Counted from the first letter of the stretch, positions 25,412 to 34,996 are shown. The stretch: DNA of 64,000 nt from Rossellomorea pakistanensis (GCF_016908495.1 NZ_JAFBDZ010000001.1:744001-808000); one strand, 5' to 3'. The notes: generated by a model not told the origin, from the letters alone. A program made the numbers and translations.

Positions 25412-25897
25412 CTATTTACTTTCATAAATCTGAAATTCATAATCATACGGATTTTTTTCATTTCTAGGTCCTTTTTCATTTGATATAAGTGAAAACTTTT
25501 CCCATGGAATCTTTGGAATATAAGTATCCCCTTCAAATGATGCATAGATCTTAGTTACATATAATCGATCTACAAAGGGCAGAAACATTTTAAATACTTC
25601 TGCACCACCGGTCACCATTACTTCTACTTCCTTTTCATCTGCGTAGTGAAGAATATCTTCGACTTCATGGAAAACGATGCATCCTTCTGCTTTATAAGAA
25701 GCATCTCTGGTTAATACGATGTTCTCTCTTCCTGGTAAAGGTTTTCCAATGGATTCATATGTTTTCCTCCCCATTACGATTGGGTGTCCCATCGTTGTTT
25801 CTTTAAAGAATTTTAAGTCGGCAGGAAGATGCCATGGAAGCGAATTATTTTTGCCAATCACTCCATTTTGATCCATAGCCCAAACAAATGAGATCAT
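25412..25897 (-). CDS. dfrA: Dihydrofolate reductase
   Basis: This 161-residue DHFR reduces dihydrofolate to tetrahydrofolate with NADPH. The N-terminal [17 protein letters not shown], the substrate-binding Asp in [11 protein letters not shown], the NADPH segments GRKTYESIG and VTGGAEVF, and YVTKI are all normal. Its ATG overlaps the thyA stop by 4 nt, so it is co-translated with the enzyme that produces its substrate. Confidence 0.97.
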   Translation of the reverse strand: MISFVWAMDQNGVIGKNNSLPWHLPADLKFFKETTMGHPIVMGRKTYESIGKPLPGRENIVLTRDASYKAEGCIVFHEVEDILHYADEKEVEVMVTGGAEVFKMFLPFVDRLYVTKIYASFEGDTYIPKIPWEKFSLISNEKGPRNEKNPYDYEFQIYESK

Positions 25898-26688
25898 ACA
25901 GCAACCACTCCTTTAATATGTGGATGTGCTTCATAATTCTCTAAAGTGAAATCATCGAATTTAAAAGAGAAAATGTCTTTGACATCCGGATTAATTTTAA
26001 TCGTAGGGAGTGTTTTAGGTTCCCTAGAAAGCTGTAATTCAACTTGTTCTAGATGATTTTGATAAATATGAACATCGCCAAATGTATGAATAAATTCACC
26101 TGGTTGTAAATCGCATGATTGGGCAATCATTAACGTCAATAATGCATACGAAGCAATATTAAAAGGTACTCCTAAGAATACATCTGCTGAACGTTGATAA
26201 AGTTGACAGGAAAGCTTCCCATCAGCCACATAGAATTGAAACATACAATGGCACGGTGGTAATGCCATTTTATCAATTTCAGCTACATTCCAAGCATTGA
26301 CAATCAATCTTCTTGAATCGGGGTTCGTTTTAATCGTATTAACTAATTCTTTAATTTGGTCGACAGTATTTCCATCTGCACCTGTCCATGACCTCCATTG
26401 ATGTCCGTACACAGGTCCTAAATCACCTTTTTCATCAGCCCACTCATTCCATATCCGTACCCCATTGTCTTGAAGGTATGCTACATTGGTATCTCCATTT
26501 AAAAACCAAAGAAGTTCATGAATAATGGACTTCAAATGTAATTTCTTCGTTGTTAGCAAAGGAAATCCTTTACTAAGATCAAATCTCATTTGATATCCAA
26601 ACGTACTGATTGTACCGGTTCCGGTCCGGTCTTCTTTTTTTGTACCATTTGATAATACATGTTGGCATAGGTCAAGATACTGTTTCAT
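25894..26688 (-). CDS. thyA: Thymidylate synthase (ThyA type)
   Basis: This 264-residue methylene-THF-dependent thymidylate synthase has the catalytic Cys146 in [12 protein letters not shown], the [17 protein letters not shown] block and the C-terminal HIKGVVAV. Its length equals that of E. coli ThyA. It converts dUMP to dTMP and hands dihydrofolate to the coupled dfrA product. A weak upstream site (AACGATGAA context) fits moderate expression. The protease-like gene lies 25 bp upstream. Confidence 0.97.
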   Translation of the reverse strand: MKQYLDLCQHVLSNGTKKEDRTGTGTISTFGYQMRFDLSKGFPLLTTKKLHLKSIIHELLWFLNGDTNVAYLQDNGVRIWNEWADEKGDLGPVYGHQWRSWTGADGNTVDQIKELVNTIKTNPDSRRLIVNAWNVAEIDKMALPPCHCMFQFYVADGKLSCQLYQRSADVFLGVPFNIASYALLTLMIAQSCDLQPGEFIHTFGDVHIYQNHLEQVELQLSREPKTLPTIKINPDVKDIFSFKFDDFTLENYEAHPHIKGVVAV

Positions 26689-26713
26689 CGTTCTAGTCTC
26701 CCTTTAGATCGAA

Positions 26714-27400
26714 TTAAATTTCTTTGAAAAATCGGTATGTTGCTGGCGCTTTCTTCTTTAAGAGCTTTCTAGTTTCATCGTTTAAATAAAACATTGTAAA
26801 TGTTTCAGCAAAATACTCTTCTTGATACTGGGTAAAATAAGCTTGGTTTTGGAAAATTAATGTGGATTCACGTTTCCAAATATTTAAGAATTCCATGTCT
26901 ATATAAAGATCATTAAGGACATATCGATCAATACTATGCGCGAGCTCATGCAATTCTAGATTTTCAGAACCGTGCCCCATACCTTTATCACTATGACCAA
27001 TCTTAACAAGGACCAGTTTAGAACCACCAATTCCTGGAACTTGATCCCATGTTTTTTCTTTACTAGTGTACCCTCTTGGGGTTACACCTTTCAAGTGATC
27101 CGTTGAAGGAAAATCGGTTAATTGCTCTTGAAATAATCTTATTTTAATTTCCTTAGAGTTTACTTTTTCAAGGAGGTTGGTAGGAAGATGATCTAATCGT
27201 TTGACAATAGCTCTTACCTCATCCTCATCATACGTTTGTGGTGGTAAAAGGACAATCTCTTTTAAAACAGAAGATTGAAGAGCGAGGTCAGAGGAAAGCT
27301 TTGAGTTTTTAAGTAAAACCCCACTATAGCTTGCTTCTGTATGATGCCAGAGAAACATGATGATTGTGAGAGCCACAAAGAGAAGTCTCGGTTTATTCAC
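26714..27400 (-). CDS. Anthrax lethal-factor-related secreted metalloprotease
   Basis: This 228-residue protein has a signal-peptide-like N-terminus (MNKPRLLFVALTIIMFLWHH) and one catalytic domain. The zinc motif HELAH (151-155) and, 44 residues on, EYFAETF, with Glu199 as third ligand, match the ATLF protease domain of anthrax lethal factor (HEFGH and EFFAEAF-type). Only the catalytic domain is present; there is no PA-binding domain. I start at GTG 27400, with AAGGGTGG upstream; an earlier GTG at 27412 is possible. Probably exported and proteolytic; the substrate is unknown. Confidence 0.85.
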   Translation of the reverse strand: MNKPRLLFVALTIIMFLWHHTEASYSGVLLKNSKLSSDLALQSSVLKEIVLLPPQTYDEDEVRAIVKRLDHLPTNLLEKVNSKEIKIRLFQEQLTDFPSTDHLKGVTPRGYTSKEKTWDQVPGIGGSKLVLVKIGHSDKGMGHGSENLELHELAHSIDRYVLNDLYIDMEFLNIWKRESTLIFQNQAYFTQYQEEYFAETFTMFYLNDETRKLLKKKAPATYRFFKEI

Positions 27401-27581
27401 ACATGTTGCCACCCTTCGTCAGCTATATTCCGTACATTTTACAAAACTATAACTCTAGTATAACATATGAAGTTTTTGATACCGGGATGTAATATCATCC
27501 ATTAACAAATGGGGAGTAAAATACATTTTAACTACGAATCGAATGGGGAGGTCACTGCATTAAACAGAATAAGGACAAAAT

Positions 27582-27634
27582 AAAACTGACACTAATCCAT
27601 CATTTGTGATGGATTAGTGCCAGACCTTTTTCAT
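27582..27634 (-). terminator. Terminator of ypjP
   Basis: A 16-bp stem, CTGGCACTAATCCATCA with TGATGGATTAGTGTCAG on the minus strand, is followed by TTTTATTTT. It lies 40 bp after the ypjP stop. Confidence 0.85.
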
Positions 27635-27674
27635 ATTAGAACTTTTCATAAAGAGATAGTTTAATAGAAAAAAA

Positions 27675-28256
27675 TTATGAAACTGACATCCATTGCGGCG
27701 GAGTATTTTTATCCCAATAGATACTTCCTAAATGATGATGTGATTGATAATCATCACGGTGGGTATGATAATGGAAATTAAAATAATAACCTTCAAGTGG
27801 AGGGTGATCTTTTCTTACATGAAAGCGAATGATATCCTTACCTGTACGTGAATCTAAAATATGAAATATCTTTTCACTTTTTGCGTATGAAGGAACTTCT
27901 GAAATCTCGAAGGAGGATAAATCTTCTTCTGGATATTGAGAAGCCATAGAAGAAATGGCTTCTTCCATTTTCGGAAGGATTACTGTTTTAAACTCATCCT
28001 CAATCACGGGTTTAATTTTATCCCCAAACTTTATGTATGATTGTTTTTCAGCTTCCTCCATCATATTTTGCACAAAATGCTGATGATCATAAATAACTTG
28101 TTGATCTTCAGAACTTTTTTCAGATTGAAAATTTTGTTTATTATTCTGTTTGCTTAATTCTTCATTATTATTCAATACCGCCTGTGCAGGGGTAACGAGA
28201 CCGAATGTTAAAATAGATACTAGGACGACAAAGGACTTTCTAACCCAATTAGCCAA
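27675..28256 (-). CDS. ypjP: YpjP family exported protein
   Basis: This 193-residue protein has an N-terminal signal sequence (about 1-27: MANWVRKSFVVLVSILTFGL, ending in AQA) and a histidine-rich C-terminal domain (HVRKDHPP, NFHYHTHRDD, SHHHLGSIYW). It matches B. subtilis YpjP, which has the same ending (...DRNTPPxWMS). The start appears to be TTG at 28254-28256. Gene order next to thyA is as in B. subtilis. Function unknown; the conserved His residues suggest metal binding. Confidence 0.9.
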   Translation of the reverse strand: MANWVRKSFVVLVSILTFGLVTPAQAVLNNNEELSKQNNKQNFQSEKSSEDQQVIYDHQHFVQNMMEEAEKQSYIKFGDKIKPVIEDEFKTVILPKMEEAISSMASQYPEEDLSSFEISEVPSYAKSEKIFHILDSRTGKDIIRFHVRKDHPPLEGYYFNFHYHTHRDDYQSHHHLGSIYWDKNTPPQWMSVS

Positions 28257-28510
28257 TGGTATGTACTTCCCTTCCTATGTATTTCTTCAATTCTATTATA
28301 CAAGGATATACGGTTAAAAGGGGCAAAGGTTTCAAAAATTTTATTAAACACCCATCAAAAGTCATATTATTGACACAAGCTATTCATTAATTGTGAAAAA
28401 TCAGTGAAAAGTTTTTAGGACTCTCACTTACGAAGTTTCATTTAATAAAGGATATGAATGAAAAAGTGTGGTAGTATAATATTAGAATACGTTTTAAGGA
28501 GGATTTCATC

Positions 28511-28588
28511 ATGAGCGTCGATATCATGATAAGCATTGGTTTACTATTGCTTCTTCTATATTTTACATCCCTAACATTCACTGATTAA
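28511..28588 (+). CDS. 25-residue membrane peptide
   Basis: ATG at 28511 follows a perfect AGGAGG at 9 nt; the peptide MSVDIMISIGLLLLLLYFTS ends LTFTD. It is a single hydrophobic helix. A TATAAT box lies at about 28475, and a strong hairpin terminator follows the stop by 5 bp, so this looks like a complete tiny transcription unit. The family is not recognised. The 28257-28474 stretch before it shows no gene. Confidence 0.55.
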   Translation: MSVDIMISIGLLLLLLYFTSLTFTD

Positions 28589-28591
28589 TAA

Positions 28592-28652
28592 AATCCGAAC
28601 CCCTTAAATGGACTCCTTACTGTACATACCATTTTAAAAAGGGGTTCATTTA
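28592..28652. terminator. Bidirectional terminator
   Basis: GAACCCCTTAAATGG pairs with CCATTTTAAAAAGGGGTTC; T-rich sequence follows on the plus side. It separates the small plus-strand gene from the convergent methyltransferase gene. Confidence 0.75.
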
Positions 28653-28654
28653 TT

Positions 28655-29431
28655 TTAAGTCAATGCAATGACTCCAAAGTGGAATTTTGACGAAGGTCTA
28701 TTGATTACTTCAAAACCATGCTTTTCAAAAGTTGATGAACGAAAGTGATCCTTGAGAATGACCCGATATTTTGCTACTCTTTTTGCTTCCTTTATCATTT
28801 CTGAATCCAAAAGGTCGGGGGAAGCCCAGGCTCTTAAGGAATTAATCCCATCCGATTCAGCTATTGATTGATGAAACATGGGGTCAAAATAAACACAATC
28901 AAACGAATTCGGGGGCAATTCTTTTAAATAGAAAAGTGAATGAGTATTGACTACTTGAATATTTTTCATGGCTGTATTTAATTCTTCCAAATTAGTTTGC
29001 CAAGAATGTAAGCCTTCTTTGACAATATAAGCTACAAAGGGGTTTTCTTCGAGCCCTACAATTTCACCTGTCTTTCCAACTGCAAAACTTGCTACTATAC
29101 TGTCAGATCCAAGACCTAACGTACAATCTAGCAAGGACATCCCTTTTTGAAGTTGCGCAGTTTGAAGAAAAGGATCCTCTTCCCCGTTTATTACTCTTTT
29201 TAGACGAAATGAAGCAGAGTTTGGATGAAAAAAGAATGGCTCTTCACTCTGATGATGGAATAATTCCACCCGATTTTTTCCAACAACCATACAACGATCC
29301 TTTTCATGGTTGAGCAATTTTCTAATAGATTGTTTATTTCGATTATGATAAGGAATGTTAAAACGATTAGCAATAGCCTTCGCCTTTTTGATCATATCCT
29401 CATTCGTTCTCCCAGCTGTAGTTATAAACAA
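28655..29431 (-). CDS. RsmJ-like SAM-dependent methyltransferase (YpiP type)
   Basis: This 258-residue class I methyltransferase has the SAM-binding motif I LDCTLGLGSDS (about 110-120), an acidic residue ending strand 2 (VGLEENPF) and the motif IV-like VYFDPMFH (about 188-195). The DPMF catalytic motif and layout are those of RsmJ, which makes m2G in 16S rRNA. In B. subtilis the matching gene in this position is ypiP. Length is normal. The RNA target is inferred from family. Confidence 0.85.
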   Translation of the reverse strand: MFITTAGRTNEDMIKKAKAIANRFNIPYHNRNKQSIRKLLNHEKDRCMVVGKNRVELFHHQSEEPFFFHPNSASFRLKRVINGEEDPFLQTAQLQKGMSLLDCTLGLGSDSIVASFAVGKTGEIVGLEENPFVAYIVKEGLHSWQTNLEELNTAMKNIQVVNTHSLFYLKELPPNSFDCVYFDPMFHQSIAESDGINSLRAWASPDLLDSEMIKEAKRVAKYRVILKDHFRSSTFEKHGFEVINRPSSKFHFGVIALT

Positions 29432-29449
29432 GTTTCCCCATCCTTTTCA

Positions 29450-29575
29450 AAAGAAGCGGCTGTCTCATAAGGATTCCGGAACCCCTATGATTGTTCGTAT
29501 ACAGCAGCTTCCCTGAGAGTTTCTTCTTATATTTAAGTTGTGGTTCCTGATAACTTGGTTTTGGGACATTCCCTC
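29450..29575. repeat. Palindromic repeat family A, copy 4
   Basis: This 126-bp element has outer words GCGGCTGTCTC and GGGACATTCCC, middle pair GGATTCCGGAACC/GGTTCCTGA-like and inner CTTCTTATAT. It lies directly before a second copy, so two elements are in tandem between the methyltransferase and brxA genes. Confidence 0.65.
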
Positions 29576-29587
29576 TAATAAAATAGA

Positions 29588-29694
29588 AAAACGGCAGCAC
29601 CCAAAGGCACCAGAAATCACAAAAATGATCCATTTAGAAGAGTTTAAAATCTTCTTTTCTATGTTTCTGAAACTTTATTTGGGGCAGCCGCAAA
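29588..29694. repeat. Palindromic repeat family A, copy 5
   Basis: This 107-bp copy has outer words ACGGCAGCACCC and GGGGCAGCCGC, middle ACCAGAAATCAC/GTTTCTGAAAC and inner TTTAGAAGAG/CTTCTTTTCT. It is 13 bp from copy 4. It lies just downstream of brxA. Confidence 0.65.
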
Positions 29695-29714
29695 GCTAAT
29701 TTATTGTCTTCTAA

Positions 29715-30152
29715 CTAATCACAATTCTTCTCAAATCCAGCCTGTAAATTTCCTATAATATCTTCAATGTTTTGACCCTCTATTTGTTCTCTAGGAATAA
29801 AATGTACTACTTCTTTGCCTTTTAATAAAGCCATTGAAGGTGATGAAGGTTCAAATCCATCAAAGTATTCACGCATTTTAGCTGTCGCTTCCCTATCCTG
29901 CCCTGCAAATACAGTAACTAAATGATCGGGGGCTTTCTCGCTATTTAAGGCTGCTTGTGTCGCGGCTGGACGAGCTAGTCCTGCAGCACATCCACATACG
30001 GAATTCACTACCACAAGGGTAGTACCCTCTACCTTGTTCATATAACTTTCTACTTCCCCTTCTGTGGTCAGCTCTTGAAATCCTGCTTGAATCAGCTCCT
30101 GCCTCATCGGTTTCACTAATTGCTTCATATATTCTTCATATGCCATTGACAT
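29715..30152 (-). CDS. brxA: Bacilliredoxin BrxA/YphP
   Basis: This 145-residue thiol-disulfide protein has the CGC active site (C53-G-C55) and the surrounding VNSVCGCAAGLARPA block. It removes bacillithiol from S-bacillithiolated proteins after oxidative stress. I start at ATG 30152 (MSMAYEEYMKQL), with AAAGGGG 9 nt upstream; the longer frame adds 17 residues that overlap the end of cvfC. It belongs to the low-GC, bacillithiol-using Firmicutes. Confidence 0.96.
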   Translation of the reverse strand: MSMAYEEYMKQLVKPMRQELIQAGFQELTTEGEVESYMNKVEGTTLVVVNSVCGCAAGLARPAATQAALNSEKAPDHLVTVFAGQDREATAKMREYFDGFEPSSPSMALLKGKEVVHFIPREQIEGQNIEDIIGNLQAGFEKNCD

Positions 30153-30169
30153 AAATGAATTCCCCTTTC

Positions 30170-31294
30170 TTATTGTTGTCGTGCTTCTGTCATTTGCTTC
30201 CAAACAGAACCTTTTGCTTCTTCCCCGCCTTCAATTCGTTCAATCGCCATTTTTACTTGAAGTTTCACTTCAAATTCATGGTCATTTTCAGCTTCTTTTA
30301 AAGCAGGTAGTGCATTCTTGTCCCCTATTTCATAAAGAAACATAGCCGCTCTCCAACGGACAAGTTTACTCTTATCTTTTAAGGCATTAATCATATACGG
30401 GATCGCTTCCTCAAAACCTAAATCTGAAAAACAATCTCCAGCTGTTCTTCTAACTGTAACAGTCTTATCTACTAATCCTCTATGCAATAGTGGTAAGACC
30501 TTTTTATCCTCTATCATCCCTAAATAGACAACAGCTAAACGACGAATCGATGCTTTTTCATCCTCTAAAGCTTTTTCTAGAAACGGTAAGTCTTCAAGTG
30601 TTGGTTGTTCCATACTATCCAATGCCTGATATCTTGTTTGCCAATCAGGTGCATCTAGCATATCTGGTGTTACTTTTATCCGTTCTTTTTTAGATGTCTC
30701 TTGTGAGATTTCAGGATTATGAGCCTGGTTAACAAGCGATTGAATTCTATCTTTAGGGTAAGCAGCCATTATTTCTTCTATGACATTCACACCAATTTGT
30801 TCAAGATCGCCATATCGTACACCGAAATCTTTCCACTTTCTTAGGAGAACAACATTATCTCCCTCGACCTGCGCTTCAGCTATAGCTTTCACAAATCGTT
30901 CTGGCAACGAAAAACGTTTCTCTTCATTACCGTCAGATAATTTAACTTGCATGGGGATCCCTTTAAATATTTGGACAGATACTGTTACCTCTCCAAAATG
31001 TTCATCGACGTTAGCTTTTGCGTTAGCTTCCTTTGCGTCTTCTCCGAAACATTTCCTTACTTTTGGGAGGAGGTCCTGCCAATCAAATTTTGCATTTCTT
31101 TCTACTGCTAAAAAGTCTGCAACATGATAGACACCTTTAATTCCTTCAATATTTAATATGTCTTGAATGACCTTTGGTGCACCCTCTTTGGAATCTTTCT
31201 TATAGTTATTGCTCTTTCCAGCAGATAATTCTTTGTCCAATATGATTTTCATTGTATTCGGACTTGGTGTTGGTTCAATGGATAAAATATTCAC
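30170..31294 (-). CDS. CvfC/YpgR: NfU-N domain plus HEAT repeats
   Basis: This 374-residue protein starts with a Nfu N-terminal domain (IEPTPSPNTMK, about 5-90), then a middle domain, and several HEAT-like repeats (about 225-360: DLPFLEKALEDEKASIRRLA and similar). It matches the conserved virulence factor C family of Staphylococcus and B. subtilis YpgR. I start at GTG 31294, because the upstream ATG lies ahead of the GGAG ribosome binding site. It is 17 bp ahead of brxA, likely one operon. The role is unknown; iron-sulfur or thiol handling is plausible from domain and neighbour. Confidence 0.88.
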   Translation of the reverse strand: MNILSIEPTPSPNTMKIILDKELSAGKSNNYKKDSKEGAPKVIQDILNIEGIKGVYHVADFLAVERNAKFDWQDLLPKVRKCFGEDAKEANAKANVDEHFGEVTVSVQIFKGIPMQVKLSDGNEEKRFSLPERFVKAIAEAQVEGDNVVLLRKWKDFGVRYGDLEQIGVNVIEEIMAAYPKDRIQSLVNQAHNPEISQETSKKERIKVTPDMLDAPDWQTRYQALDSMEQPTLEDLPFLEKALEDEKASIRRLAVVYLGMIEDKKVLPLLHRGLVDKTVTVRRTAGDCFSDLGFEEAIPYMINALKDKSKLVRWRAAMFLYEIGDKNALPALKEAENDHEFEVKLQVKMAIERIEGGEEAKGSVWKQMTEARQQ

Positions 31295-31369
31295 CGAATC
31301 ACTCCTTTGCATAAAACAAATCTTTTCTATATCTTAACATACGGGCATCATTACAATAAAATCGAAAGC

Positions 31370-33253
31370 TTACTCTCCTGCAATTTCCGAAAGGTATGTC
31401 CATCTCTCGATTAAATACTCTAATTGGCTATTCAATTCCTCTGATTCCTTCATCAGATTTTGAGCCGCTTCAAAGTTACTTCCAGAAGTCGATAATTCCT
31501 TTTCTACTTCCTCAAGCCTCAATTCCGTTTGTTCAATTTTATCTTCGATTTCTTCCCACTCAATCTTTTCCTTATAGGTCATTTTTTTCTTCTTTGGAGG
31601 AGAATCAACTATCTTTTTATCATCTCTTATGACTTTTTTCTCATTGATCTTGCTACGTGTTTCCATTTCAAGGTACTCTGTAAATTCTCCATAATAACTT
31701 CCAATAACACCATTCCCTTGAAAAATTAGAAGCTGTGTAGCCACTTTATCCAAGAAGTAGCGATCATGTGATACCGTAATAACGACACCAGCAAACTCAA
31801 GTATATAATCTTCAAGCACTGTAAGAGTTTCTGTATCTAAATCATTTGTCGGCTCATCAAGAAGTAGGACATTTGGTCGTTTCATAAGAAGTTTAAGAAG
31901 AAATAATCTTCTTTTTTCTCCACCTGATAGCTTTTTGATCAATGTACCATGTGAATGCATTGGAAACAAAAAACGTTCCAGCATTTGGGCAGCAGAGATT
32001 TGCTCACCCTTTTCAGTCGTAATCACCTCTGCTGATTCACGTATATATTCAATCATTCTTTGACTTTCATTCATTTCTTCATGCTCTTGTGTATAATAAG
32101 CAATATTAACCGTTTGACCTGTCACTAAGGCCCCTTCATCCAAAAGGGATTTTCCTCCCAAAATATTTAATAAGGTAGACTTTCCTGAACCATTTTTTCC
32201 GACAATTCCAATTCTGTCACCAGGCTTAATGAGGTAATTAAAATGATTTAATATGATTTTACTATCAAATTTCTTCCCAGCATTTTCAAATTCGAACACC
32301 TGTTTACCAAGTCTGCTTCCGGCTATTCCAATGGTTAAATCATCAGATGATGTTACTTGATTAACCCCTTTTTCAATGTTTTCAAAGCGTTGAATTCTTG
32401 CTTTTTGTTTTGTTGACCTTGCTTTGGCCCCTCTTCTTATCCAAGCCAATTCACGACGGTACAAATTTTTCTGTTTCTCAGCTGTTTGTTTCTCTTCTTC
32501 TTGTCTTAAAGCTTTTGCTTCTATAAATGATTGATAATTCCCTTTATAGCTATAAAGGTGGCCCCCATCTAATTCAAAGATTTTATTTGAGACCGAATCA
32601 AGGAAATAACGATCATGTGTTACGACTAGGACGGATCCGGCATACTTTGAAAGAAAGTCTTCTAACCATTTAATCGATGCAAAGTCAAGATGGTTGGTAG
32701 GTTCATCTAGTATAAGAAGATCTGGAGTTTCGATTAATACTTGCGCAAGGGCAACCCTTTTTTTTTGACCACCGGATAACTCTTTGATCACTTTATTAAA
32801 TTTATTCAGCCCTAGCTTAGTAAGAATCGTTTTTGCATTTGCATTAGCATCCCAAGCTTGGTATTGGTCCATTTGCTTTTGCGCTTGAAATAATTCCTCC
32901 TGAATAGAGGTGTCTTCTGGATTCTTTTCTAATTTGGCTATTACCTGTTCATATTGACGCATTGTTCGAATGATGACCGCATCACTTTCAAAAACTTGCT
33001 GGAGTACTGTTAACTCAGGGTTCAGCTCTGGATTTTGTGATAAATAGGAGATACTATAATCGTTTGGCAGGGAAATAAATCCACTATCCGGCTCATTTAT
33101 GGAGGCAATCATTCTTAATAGTGTCGATTTCCCGGTACCATTTACCCCAATTAATCCGATACGTTCTTTTTCTGCTATTGTAAAAGAAATATCTTTAAAT
33201 ATCGTTTTTTCTCCATAAGTTTTTGTCAAATTTTCCACTGAAAGTATTTTCAT
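31370..33253 (-). CDS. ABC-F ATPase (YfmR/Uup-like translation factor)
   Basis: This 627-residue soluble protein carries two ABC cassettes: Walker A GVNGTGKST (36-44) with LSGGQKKR and DEPTNHLD, and GKNGSGKST with LSGGEKRR and DEPTNDLD. A linker coiled coil with RRGAKARSTKQKARI and a C-terminal coiled-coil tail follow. There is no membrane domain, so it belongs to the ABC-F ribosome-acting group, not to transporters. The ATG overlaps the upstream gene's TGA (ATGA), giving coupled translation. Confidence 0.93.
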   Translation of the reverse strand: MKILSVENLTKTYGEKTIFKDISFTIAEKERIGLIGVNGTGKSTLLRMIASINEPDSGFISLPNDYSISYLSQNPELNPELTVLQQVFESDAVIIRTMRQYEQVIAKLEKNPEDTSIQEELFQAQKQMDQYQAWDANANAKTILTKLGLNKFNKVIKELSGGQKKRVALAQVLIETPDLLILDEPTNHLDFASIKWLEDFLSKYAGSVLVVTHDRYFLDSVSNKIFELDGGHLYSYKGNYQSFIEAKALRQEEEKQTAEKQKNLYRRELAWIRRGAKARSTKQKARIQRFENIEKGVNQVTSSDDLTIGIAGSRLGKQVFEFENAGKKFDSKIILNHFNYLIKPGDRIGIVGKNGSGKSTLLNILGGKSLLDEGALVTGQTVNIAYYTQEHEEMNESQRMIEYIRESAEVITTEKGEQISAAQMLERFLFPMHSHGTLIKKLSGGEKRRLFLLKLLMKRPNVLLLDEPTNDLDTETLTVLEDYILEFAGVVITVSHDRYFLDKVATQLLIFQGNGVIGSYYGEFTEYLEMETRSKINEKKVIRDDKKIVDSPPKKKKMTYKEKIEWEEIEDKIEQTELRLEEVEKELSTSGSNFEAAQNLMKESEELNSQLEYLIERWTYLSEIAGE

Positions 33254-33894
33254 TGATGACCATTCCATTCATTAAAAAATTGTTTCAAAAAGCCTTCCAT
33301 ATAATGATGACGTTCTTCGGCAATCTCTCTTCCTGTGTTCGTACACATACTATCTTTTAGAGTAAGAAGTTTCTCATAAAAATGATGGATTGATGAGGTC
33401 TCACCATTTCGGTACTCTTCAATAGTCATATTTTTTCTGACCGATAATTCTGGGTTGTACAAGGACTGACCTTTACTTCCACCATAAGCGAATGTTCTTG
33501 CAATTCCAATAGCACCAATGGCATCAAGACGATCTGCGTCTCTAACAATCTTTGCTTCTATCGATGTTAACGTTTTTTGATTTCCACCTTTAAAGGAAAC
33601 CGAATCAATAATATTTATTATTTTACTTTTATCTAATTGTGTTAAATTTAATTGATTTAAGATAGATTCTAGTAGTTTATGACCTATTATTCTAGATGAG
33701 TGTAATTTATCGTCCGGGACATCGTGGAGTAATGCAGATAACTCAATGATATATAAATCATCGATCCCTTCTTTTCTTCCAATATGTAAAGACAAATTAC
33801 GTACTCTATCAATATGATGCCAATCATGACCACTTGCGTCCTTTTCTAAAATGCTTTTCACTTCATTTTCAGCAAGGAGTATCGCCTCATTCAT
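33250..33894 (-). CDS. ypgQ: HD-domain pyrophosphohydrolase YpgQ
   Basis: This 214-residue HD protein has the metal-binding pattern H (GHDWHH, about 23-27), HD (LLHDVPDDK, 57-58) and D (VRDADRLDA). It matches YpgQ of B. subtilis, a manganese-dependent nucleoside triphosphate pyrophosphatase. I start at ATG 33894, with GGAG 8 nt upstream. It is coupled to the ABC-F gene through a 4-nt overlap. Confidence 0.92.
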   Translation of the reverse strand: MNEAILLAENEVKSILEKDASGHDWHHIDRVRNLSLHIGRKEGIDDLYIIELSALLHDVPDDKLHSSRIIGHKLLESILNQLNLTQLDKSKIINIIDSVSFKGGNQKTLTSIEAKIVRDADRLDAIGAIGIARTFAYGGSKGQSLYNPELSVRKNMTIEEYRNGETSSIHHFYEKLLTLKDSMCTNTGREIAEERHHYMEGFLKQFFNEWNGHQ

Positions 33895-33984
33895 AACATC
33901 TTCTCCTCTCATAAACATTGTAACAGATTACCTTAAAAGAATCGGTACTTTAAAATGATAAAACATGCTGGAAAAATTCGAAAC

Positions 33985-34106
33985 AAAAAGAAGCTGTCCT
34001 ATACCAAGATATATGGTATCACGACATCAAAATATAGAAGAATACCATATAACCCCTTCTATATGTGGACAAATCGACGTGATTCCAAAACCTTTTGGAC
34101 AGCCAT
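33985..34106. repeat. Palindromic repeat family A, copy 6
   Basis: This 122-bp copy has outer words AGCTGTCCTATACCAAG and CCTTTTGGACAGCC, middle GGTATCACGACATC/GACGTGATTCC and inner AATATAGAAG/CTTCTATATG. It lies immediately downstream of the second degV gene. Confidence 0.8.
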
Positions 34107-34115
34107 TTCCTATTA

Positions 34116-34967
34116 TTAATCTTCTTCTGCAAACCAGCTAATGCCTAAGGTGTTCTCACCGACATGAACGCCTATTACAGCACCAAGAGGGTTGGCAGTA
34201 AATGAAATGCCAGGATACTTTACCGAGAATTCTTCAATCCAATTTTGTGCATCCTCTTTATTTAAACCGTATAGAATCGATACTGTATGAACTTTTCTTT
34301 TTGAAAGGGCTTCATCAAAATAATCTTTCATTCGGCTATACCCTTTATTAATGCTTCTTACTTTTTCTTTTACTGATAACTTACCATCTTCAATAGAGAG
34401 GATTGGTTTAATCTTTAATACAGACCCTATAAAAAATGATAGTCCATTCATTCTCCCACTTTTGTGAAGCTGTTCTAGGCTCCCTACCATAACATAGGTT
34501 TCAGCCCTATTTATTTTATTTTTTAATTGATGAATAACCTCATCAATGGATAATCCATTTTCCAACCACTTTATTCCCGATAATATGAGTTCAGTTAACG
34601 GATTCGATAGAATCTTTGAATCAATTACATCAACTGGGATATCTACTAGTTGTGCAGCTTGAGTGGCAGAAGAAACGGTACCACTGAAATGAGAAGATAC
34701 ATGGATGGAAATGATCCGGTCGTAAGAGACTGCAAGCTGGTCATAAAGTTCTTGAAAAATACCAATAGAAGGTTGAGAAGTTTTTATTTCCTTATCACTT
34801 GAATTTAATAGCTTGAATAATTCTTGAGGTGTCAATTCAATTCCATCTTGATATTCATCATCTCCAATCAAAATGGTCATCGGGACAACATAGATATCTG
34901 GATGCTTATTAATTGACTCATCGTTATGAACTGTACTATCTGTTACCCATGCTATCTTCAACATCAT
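34116..34967 (-). CDS. DegV family fatty-acid-binding protein, second copy
   Basis: This is a 283-residue DegV domain protein (WVTDSTVHND, VVPMTILIGD, TSQPSIGIFQEL, IHVSSHFSGT, LHKSGRMNG). It should bind a fatty acid for FakA, like its paralog at 21979, from which it differs a lot. An ATG-ATG pair lies after GGGGG; either may be used. A family A repeat follows, and an uncharacterised gene lies 29 bp upstream. Confidence 0.93.
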   Translation of the reverse strand: MMLKIAWVTDSTVHNDESINKHPDIYVVPMTILIGDDEYQDGIELTPQELFKLLNSSDKEIKTSQPSIGIFQELYDQLAVSYDRIISIHVSSHFSGTVSSATQAAQLVDIPVDVIDSKILSNPLTELILSGIKWLENGLSIDEVIHQLKNKINRAETYVMVGSLEQLHKSGRMNGLSFFIGSVLKIKPILSIEDGKLSVKEKVRSINKGYSRMKDYFDEALSKRKVHTVSILYGLNKEDAQNWIEEFSVKYPGISFTANPLGAVIGVHVGENTLGISWFAEED

Positions 34968-34996
34968 GCCCCCTTTTCATATATGAGTTGTACTAG

